A DNA stretch of 18,471 nucleotides from Chloroflexota bacterium (GTDB lineage: Bacteria > Chloroflexota > Dormibacteria > Dormibacterales > Dormibacteraceae): NCBI GenBank assembly GCA_005880525.1, contig VBFW01000139.1, positions 1 through 18,471 of the forward strand, in the 5' to 3' direction. The position numbers and the translations under genes are program-made. This document shows, one piece after another, positions 13,953 to 18,471 of this stretch. How positions within the stretch are numbered: position 1 is the first letter of the stretch; every line of letters starts with the position of its first letter. The notes under the pieces were generated by a model, which saw only the letters and a list, made by a program, of their open reading frames with translations, was not told the DNA's origin and did no database searches.

Positions 13953-15485
13953 TCAGTTGAGGACCGCCATGGGTCGCAGCCGCGCCACCGGCCTGACAAT
14001 GTCGTTGCTTTCCAGGATCGCGATCCCCTCGTCAACACCGCGGTTGTCGAGGTGGTGGACGACTGTTGGTTCGGTTCGCTTGTAGCTAAACCGCAGGGTC
14101 GAGTGGCCTTCCGGATCGGCCTCCGACAGGCCCCGGCGCGCAAAGTCATCGATGATGCTGCCCGTTCCGTGGCACGCAGAGGAAAGCGCTTGATCCGATC
14201 CGACCGAGCCGGCGCAGAGGTAGGAGCACGTCCGGTTCGTCCCCGGCACCAGCACCGGTTGCCCCGTCTTGCTGAAAATCGGGTGGCCGGCCATTCGCGA
14301 TGCCGCATACGCGCGCACGCTGTTGTGACGATGGACAATCGCTTTCTTCCCGCCGACCATCTCCTCGTAGATCGAGTTATGAGGGGAGTCGACGATCAGC
14401 CGGCTGGAGCTGCCGAAGGCATCGAACGCCATCCTGCGCAGGGCCGAGTACGCGCACAAGCGGAAGGCGAAGCCGTAGTTCATCGCCGCCGCATTCGCAA
14501 TCATCAAGCGCTCGCCCTCGGCGCTATCCCGCGGGATGGGTGGGCAGTCGTTGGAGAAATAGAGCGCGTAGCGATTGCGCAGCTCCTCCAGCGACCGTGC
14601 GCCCGCGAGGTGATGCAGCGGCTTCTGCAGCCTCATGATCCGCTTGAGCATCCCGTTCCCGCCCTTGCGTGATCCGTACAAAGCCCCGACTGCGCCAGTG
14701 AGCACCCCGCCCCCCGCGTGGAACTGAAGAGTGACCTGGCCCTTCTGGATGCCGAGACGCGCGGCCCGATCAGAGTCGAGGACTTCCTCCACCTCCTGCA
14801 GCTCCACGAAGTGGTTGCTCGGCCCGATCGTCCCGAACCGCATGCGGCTCAGGTGGAACAGCAGCCACGGGATCTCTTCGCGCACTCTCTCGCGACCGCC
14901 GAACGCGTCGAGGTCGAGCTTGCCGCCCTCTTCGATTCGCAGCAGCTCATCCGGATCGAGGTCCCATCGATCGACGGCGAACTCGGCGCCGTCGACTGCG
15001 CACTGCACGGCCTCGTCGAAGGTGAGGTCGCGCCTCTTGGTAGGCGGATACGGGTATGCGCTCTTCACCGAGGCGTAGAAGCGCGCAATCTGATCCTCGC
15101 TCGGCCGGCCCGCATCGAAGGCGATGAGCGCCATGCCGCAGTTGACCGAGGCGCTCGTCAGGGTTGGCCGGATGCTGTTGAGCGTCGCCACGGCGATGCT
15201 GGACGGCATCTCCATGTTGTGCTTGTGGTAGAAGTCCGGCAGCACGACGGGCGGCGCAGCGAGGTCGGCGTCCTTCAGCTCCCTGCCCAGCACCTCCAGG
15301 GTCCGGTCGCTCGCCCGGTGGTCAGAGCTGGCGAAGATGCGCGGGTGGCGATCAACGTGCACGTGGTGATCGCCGCCGTCGTGATCATGGTGGCCGTTGT
15401 GGCTGGGGCTCGCGACCAACCCACGACGTGGATCATCGAAATGCGCAGGGCTGCTCGGGTCCGCGGCAATGAACTTCAGGTTCAC
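13953..15485 (-). CDS. Divergent RtcB-like protein with His-rich N-terminus
   Basis: A 510-aa protein with the RtcB (RNA 3'-phosphate/5'-OH ligase) fold pattern in order. It shows PDFYHKHNMEMPSSIAVAT (83-101; cf. PDxHxGxGxPIGxV), NCGM (115-118), GTIGPSNHFVE (218-228), QFHAGGG (254-260), a HN pair at 369-370 followed by E, VHR (384-386), PGTN...SYLCAG, and CHGTG (438-442), where RtcB carries the histidine that takes GMP. Likely metal ligands C116, H225, H256 and H385 and the nucleotidyl-accepting H439 are kept. The aspartate normally three residues before the Cys is Ser (S113), and the C-terminus is RLRPMAVLN without the usual final Lys-Gly. Residues 29-47 are a His/Asp-rich run (SHNGHHDHDGGDHHVHVDRH) absent from normal RtcB. 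GTG 15485 has GGAGG 7 nt upstream and overlaps the HprK-like stop as GTGA; the frame further upstream is a shadow. Whether it ligates RNA or transfers nucleotides to another substrate is open. Confidence 0.85.
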   Translation of the reverse strand: MNLKFIAADPSSPAHFDDPRRGLVASPSHNGHHDHDGGDHHVHVDRHPRIFASSDHRASDRTLEVLGRELKDADLAAPPVVLPDFYHKHNMEMPSSIAVATLNSIRPTLTSASVNCGMALIAFDAGRPSEDQIARFYASVKSAYPYPPTKRRDLTFDEAVQCAVDGAEFAVDRWDLDPDELLRIEEGGKLDLDAFGGRERVREEIPWLLFHLSRMRFGTIGPSNHFVELQEVEEVLDSDRAARLGIQKGQVTLQFHAGGGVLTGAVGALYGSRKGGNGMLKRIMRLQKPLHHLAGARSLEELRNRYALYFSNDCPPIPRDSAEGERLMIANAAAMNYGFAFRLCAYSALRRMAFDAFGSSSRLIVDSPHNSIYEEMVGGKKAIVHRHNSVRAYAASRMAGHPIFSKTGQPVLVPGTNRTCSYLCAGSVGSDQALSSACHGTGSIIDDFARRGLSEADPEGHSTLRFSYKRTEPTVVHHLDNRGVDEGIAILESNDIVRPVARLRPMAVLN

Positions 15486-16459
15486 GCGATCGCCTCCGCT
15501 CGCCTCACCATCTCGCTCAGTCGAGTCCCCGGCGTCCGGGCCAGGCGCAGCTCGAAACAGTCGAGCCTCGACGCGAACGCCCGGGCAACCTCCGCCACCG
15601 GCGGGTGGGCCGGCCCGACGCCAGTTCCCGCCGCCAGCGTCGCCGCGTAGGCCCAGAACCGGCTGAGCTCGCCGGCCGCGTAGGTGCCCGTGACAAGCCA
15701 GCGGATCGCATCCTCCGGCTCGCACGGAAGCATCGCCGCCGAGTCGCCGCCGCCTCGGCGGACGACCACGACCTGGTCGGGAATCAGGCAGGGGACGCGG
15801 CCGGGCAGCGTGACCTCGACGCGCCCGTGAGTGGTGCGAACTCCAGGTTCGCCCTCGACGCGCATCGGCTCGACGAGGCCCCATACGGATCGGCCGTCCG
15901 CGGTGCACAGGTTGTCACTCGTGGCGCTACCCCCGTCTGCGAGCTCGCGCTGGAGCAGGGTCGACTTGCCGACACCTCCCGGCCCGGCGAGCAGCGCCAC
16001 GGAGCCACCGACAGTGCACGCAATCGCGTGCAGGGGCGCCTTGCCGTGGACGGAGGCCCACCACAGCGCCGGATAGTGCACGAGGGCCTCGCGGGTCAGC
16101 AGCCGAAACCTCTCCGGCAGCCCGAACCGCGCCGCGCTCCGGGACGCTCTTGGCCGCCATCGCACGGTGAAGTCGGCGCGCGAGCCGGCCTGCTTCAGCC
16201 GGATGTCGAATCCGCTGCCACACACGTCGGCGATCACGACCTCGCCAGACCCACTCCACGCGGTACGCGTCAGGGGAGTGAGGCCGTGCACCGGAAACGA
16301 GCTGCGGGTCGCCTCGACGTGGATTGACATGGTCGAGGCGCCGTGTCCAGCAAGAGCTGCTCCGTCGTTACCTTCGTTCAGGAGCGAGTCCACCCAGTCG
16401 ATCTCGCTGTGCGTTGCCAGCGTCTCGCCGCAGCTCTCGATGACACCGCGCGGCGTCAT
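15482..16459 (-). CDS. HPr-kinase-like P-loop protein
   Basis: A 325-aa protein whose second half resembles the HPr kinase/phosphorylase C-terminal domain: VHG (137-139), a Walker A motif GPGGVGKST (159-167), and a TSDNL segment (180-184) where HprK has its DD motif. The first 130 residues do not resemble the HprK N-terminal domain. HprK relatives of this kind occur in polysaccharide and peptide-modification clusters, where substrates are often unknown; no HPr gene is visible here. ATG 16457-16459 overlaps the glycosyltransferase stop (ATGA), and its own stop overlaps the RtcB-like start (GTGA), so the three genes look translationally coupled. The longer open frame up to 16930 lies inside the glycosyltransferase gene and has the composition of a shadow. 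A Ser kinase, a sugar kinase or a pure ATPase are all possible. Confidence 0.75.
   Translation of the reverse strand: MTPRGVIESCGETLATHSEIDWVDSLLNEGNDGAALAGHGASTMSIHVEATRSSFPVHGLTPLTRTAWSGSGEVVIADVCGSGFDIRLKQAGSRADFTVRWRPRASRSAARFGLPERFRLLTREALVHYPALWWASVHGKAPLHAIACTVGGSVALLAGPGGVGKSTLLQRELADGGSATSDNLCTADGRSVWGLVEPMRVEGEPGVRTTHGRVEVTLPGRVPCLIPDQVVVVRRGGGDSAAMLPCEPEDAIRWLVTGTYAAGELSRFWAYAATLAAGTGVGPAHPPVAEVARAFASRLDCFELRLARTPGTRLSEMVRRAEAIA
15493..15497 (-). promoter_or_regulatory. Ribosome binding site of the RtcB-like gene
   Basis: GGAGG on the minus strand, 7 nt before GTG 15485. It fixes the RtcB-like start inside the end of the HprK-like gene and rules out the longer frame that runs up to 15908. 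Confidence 0.65.
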
Positions 16460-17640
16460 GCAGTCCATGCCATGGGGGCGACGCTGGTGATGCGAGCGGC
16501 ACTGCCCAGAGCGGACAGGTACGTCTCCGTCAGGTCGCTCCCGAGGACTCGCACATCGAACCGGTCGCCCAGGTTCTCGCGCGCGGCGCTGGACAGGCGC
16601 TGTCGAAGGTCGGGGTGGTCGAGAAGGTGCTGGATCGCGGTGCCCAGCTGGTCCGGGCTGGCAGGCGGCACCAGCAGTCCGGTGCGCCCGGGAACCACGA
16701 CCTCGGGTACAGCGTTGACTGCCGTCGCCACCACTGGTATGCCGCACTCCATCGCCTCGACCACAGAGCAGGGGATGCCCTCGTACAGGCTCGCCATGGC
16801 AAAGACGTCCAGCGCCGGCAGGAGGTCGGCGACATCGCGCCGCTCGCCGACCAGATGGAACCGGTCGCCGGCGCCCGTCGCGGCGATCTTGCGAGTCATC
16901 TCCGCATGCATCGGTCCGCCCCCGATCCATACGAAATGCGCGTCAGGGGAGAGCTTTCCGAACGCAGCCAGCATGTCGGCCGGAGCCTTCTGGAAGTCGA
17001 GGCGGCCAACTGTCCCGACCACTCGTGCCGACGCAGGCAGCTCCAGCTTTCGACGCGCCTCGAAGCGGGTGGCCGTCGTGGCCTGCGGCACATGATCGAT
17101 CGCGCTGCCGATGGCACGGATGCGCTCCGCCGGCGCGATGCCCAGCCGAATTGCGTCGGCCGCGACGGACGAACCGACGGCCAGGAACCGATCGGTGATG
17201 CGCCCCAGGGCTCTTTCGAACGCGATGTACGCCGCTCTCCGGGCGCGTGATTGATAGGGGTGGAACGGGAAGCCGTGGAAGGTGTGGATGATTGCCGGCA
17301 CGCGCTGCCACCTGGCAGCCACGCGCCCGATGAGCCCGGCCTTGGCGCTGTGGGTGTGGATCACGTCATAGCCCGCGCCGTCTATGTGCGCGGCGAGCTC
17401 GCGAATGGCGGACATGTCAGACCGGGGAGCTATGTCCGGTCTCATGCGCCGCAGCCGCACGACCCCAAAGCCGGCCCGGGCCGCGTCATCCAGCAGGTCG
17501 CCTTCGTGGCCCGCCAGGATCGTCACCTCGAATCGATCGGGATCAAGCGCGAGCGCACCGCGCAGCGCGACGCCTCCCGCACCGGCGATGAACCGGGTCA
17601 CGACGACTCCCAGTCGGATACGTCCTTGGGTCCCAGGCAT
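16456..17640 (-). CDS. GT4-family glycosyltransferase
   Basis: A 394-aa GT-B retaining glycosyltransferase of the GT4/group 1 type. The N-terminal domain opens with LGVVVTRFIAGAGGVA and has DVIHTHSAKAGLIGR (92-106) and HTFHGFPFHPYQ (119-130). The C-terminal donor domain has VGRLDFQKAP (211-220), WIGGGP, and the E-x7-E signature EGIPCSVVE (E287, E295) followed by AMECGIPVVAT. It would transfer a sugar from a nucleotide donor to the lipid-linked repeat unit on the cytoplasmic side. ATG 17638-17640 starts 2 nt after the upstream dehydratase stop (TAG) without a clear ribosome site, and its own stop overlaps the HprK-like start, so it is embedded in the operon. Sugar specificity cannot be read from the sequence. 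Confidence 0.92.
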   Translation of the reverse strand: MPGTQGRIRLGVVVTRFIAGAGGVALRGALALDPDRFEVTILAGHEGDLLDDAARAGFGVVRLRRMRPDIAPRSDMSAIRELAAHIDGAGYDVIHTHSAKAGLIGRVAARWQRVPAIIHTFHGFPFHPYQSRARRAAYIAFERALGRITDRFLAVGSSVAADAIRLGIAPAERIRAIGSAIDHVPQATTATRFEARRKLELPASARVVGTVGRLDFQKAPADMLAAFGKLSPDAHFVWIGGGPMHAEMTRKIAATGAGDRFHLVGERRDVADLLPALDVFAMASLYEGIPCSVVEAMECGIPVVATAVNAVPEVVVPGRTGLLVPPASPDQLGTAIQHLLDHPDLRQRLSSAARENLGDRFDVRVLGSDLTETYLSALGSAARITSVAPMAWTA

Positions 17641-17642
17641 GA

Positions 17643-18471
17643 CTAGAAGTCGTCCGGGTACGGGAAGTTGAAATAGCCGTTGGCGATGGCGGGCTCGGCT
17701 GCCGCGTGGTACTCGGGAAGCACGAACGAGAGATAGCGCTTGATCTCGTGGATCGGCCGGTTGGCGCCGGCCGCGAACAGCAGGGCGTCGACACGGTCCG
17801 CGAAATCGGCGGGCAGCGGCCGCGGAACGGTCGCCATGATCTTCGGGTGCGCGGTCACGACGCGCTCCTCGGTCTTGCTGAAGAGATCCTCGTCCAGCTT
17901 CTCGCCCGGCCTCAGGCCGGTGAAGCGGATCTCCACACGCTCTGGCCGTACGTGCATCTGCGCCGCGTAGGTGTGGACCAGGTCGACGATCCGCACGGGT
18001 TCGCCCATGTCGAGCACGAAGGTCTCGCCTGCCTCGGCCATGCTTGCCGCCTCGATGACCAGTCCGACGGCCTCTTCGACGGTCATGAAGAAGCGGGTCA
18101 CCTCCGGATGGGTCACCGTCACGGCCTCGCCGTTCTCGATCTGCTCGGACAGGACGTGCAGAAACGACCCTCGGCTGCCAAGCACGTTCCCGAATCGCAC
18201 CGACGCAAATCGCGTCGACGCCCCGGACCGTGACTGGACGACCATCTCTGCGATCCGCTTGGTCGCTCCGAGGATCGACACCGGGTCCGCCGCCTTGTCG
18301 GTGGAGATGAGGATGAAGCGCTCGACGCCTGTCTCCAGCGCCGCTCCAACCAGGGTCTTGGTTCCCAGCACGTTCGACTTGACACCCTCTGACGGGTGGC
18401 GCTCGAGGAGCGGCAGGTGCTTGTGCGCAGCGGCGTGAAACACGACCTCAGGCCTCACCGATCGGAAGATC
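17643..18471 (-). CDS. FlaA1/CapD-type nucleotide-sugar 4,6-dehydratase (5' end outside window)
   Basis: The C-terminal 275 codons of a polysaccharide biosynthesis protein of the extended SDR family (CapD/FlaA1/WbpM type), which converts UDP-GlcNAc-like sugars to 4-keto-6-deoxy intermediates. Visible landmarks are IFRSVRPEVVFHAAAHKHLP at the edge, ILISTDKAADPVSILGATKR with the active-site Lys, FGNVLGSRGSF, HPEVTRFFMT, and the C-terminal FTGLRPGEKL. A Leu (SIL-G-A-T-K) sits where the catalytic Tyr stands in ordinary SDRs; many FlaA1-type enzymes have Met there. The frame runs open to 18471, so the Rossmann nucleotide-binding motif and probably N-terminal membrane helices lie beyond the window. 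GTG 18458 is internal to a conserved stretch and is not the true start. It is followed within 2 nt by the GT4 gene. Confidence 0.9.
   Translation of the reverse strand, partial: IFRSVRPEVVFHAAAHKHLPLLERHPSEGVKSNVLGTKTLVGAALETGVERFILISTDKAADPVSILGATKRIAEMVVQSRSGASTRFASVRFGNVLGSRGSFLHVLSEQIENGEAVTVTHPEVTRFFMTVEEAVGLVIEAASMAEAGETFVLDMGEPVRIVDLVHTYAAQMHVRPERVEIRFTGLRPGEKLDEDLFSKTEERVVTAHPKIMATVPRPLPADFADRVDALLFAAGANRPIHEIKRYLSFVLPEYHAAAEPAIANGYFNFPYPDDF

Noticed and set aside
14718..15650. 310-aa plus-strand frame opposite the RtcB-like gene
   Set aside because: No recognisable motif, and RtcB motifs are in the opposite frame throughout; shadow.
15486..15908. 141-residue N-terminal extension of the RtcB-like protein
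   Set aside because: Lies inside the HprK-like gene; GGAGG plus GTG 15485 gives a much better start.
16460..16930. 157-residue N-terminal extension of the HprK-like protein
   Set aside because: Overlaps the conserved donor domain of the GT4 gene and has shadow composition; ATG 16459 with ATGA overlap is better.
16343..17095. 250-aa plus-strand frame opposite the GT4 gene (and a 240-aa one at 15605-16327)
   Set aside because: Antisense to well-supported GT4 and HprK-like genes, with Arg/Ser-rich composition and no domain.

Overview
The window is high-GC bacterial DNA with dense, often overlapping genes, frequent GTG/TTG starts and GGAGG-type ribosome binding sites. Codon style and secreted-protein architecture (fibronectin III arrays, FlaA1/CapD-type dehydratase, Wzx/Wzy genes) suggest a soil-type actinobacterium or a Chloroflexota/Dormibacterota-like lineage. 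That is inference; there is no rRNA or other taxonomic marker here.

Left part (1-6037): a small stand-alone LuxR-type DNA-binding protein (+), convergent with an orphan short prepilin peptidase (-) that may be preceded by a small Arg/Glu-rich ORF. Then comes a very large secreted protein (+, 1522 aa): a right-handed beta-helix followed by seven fibronectin III domains, with a 208-aa domain of unknown function present twice. A 24-codon leader ORF ends in an ATGA overlap with its start.

Middle (6038-8900): a metallo-beta-lactamase-fold/Rieske oxygenase-like gene (-) broken by a one-base frameshift at 6400-6402, divergent from a membrane-anchored extracellular TIM-barrel-like glycosidase (+).

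Right part (8904-18471): a polysaccharide operon on the minus strand, read right to left. It runs: a FlaA1/CapD-type nucleotide-sugar dehydratase (cut by the window edge); a GT4 glycosyltransferase; an HPr-kinase-like P-loop protein; a divergent RtcB-like protein with a His-rich N-terminus; a 61-aa single-pass membrane protein; a Wzy/O-antigen-ligase-type membrane protein; and a 1161-aa fusion of a Wzx-like flippase, a monotopic phosphoglycosyl transferase, an unrecognised domain and an aminoglycoside-phosphotransferase-like kinase. Genes overlap by 4-40 nt or are separated by 0-70 nt.

Reading as a whole: the operon contains the activities needed to make a nucleotide sugar, start a repeat unit on lipid phosphate, extend it, flip it and polymerise it. 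Unusually, three phosphate/nucleotide-transfer families (HprK-like, RtcB-like, APH-like) are built into it. No Wza/Wzb/Wzc-type export or tyrosine-kinase genes are visible. The beta-helix and glycosidase proteins are plausible extracellular partners of the polymer. The two most unusual items are the flippase-PGT-kinase fusion and the HprK-like/RtcB-like gene pair.
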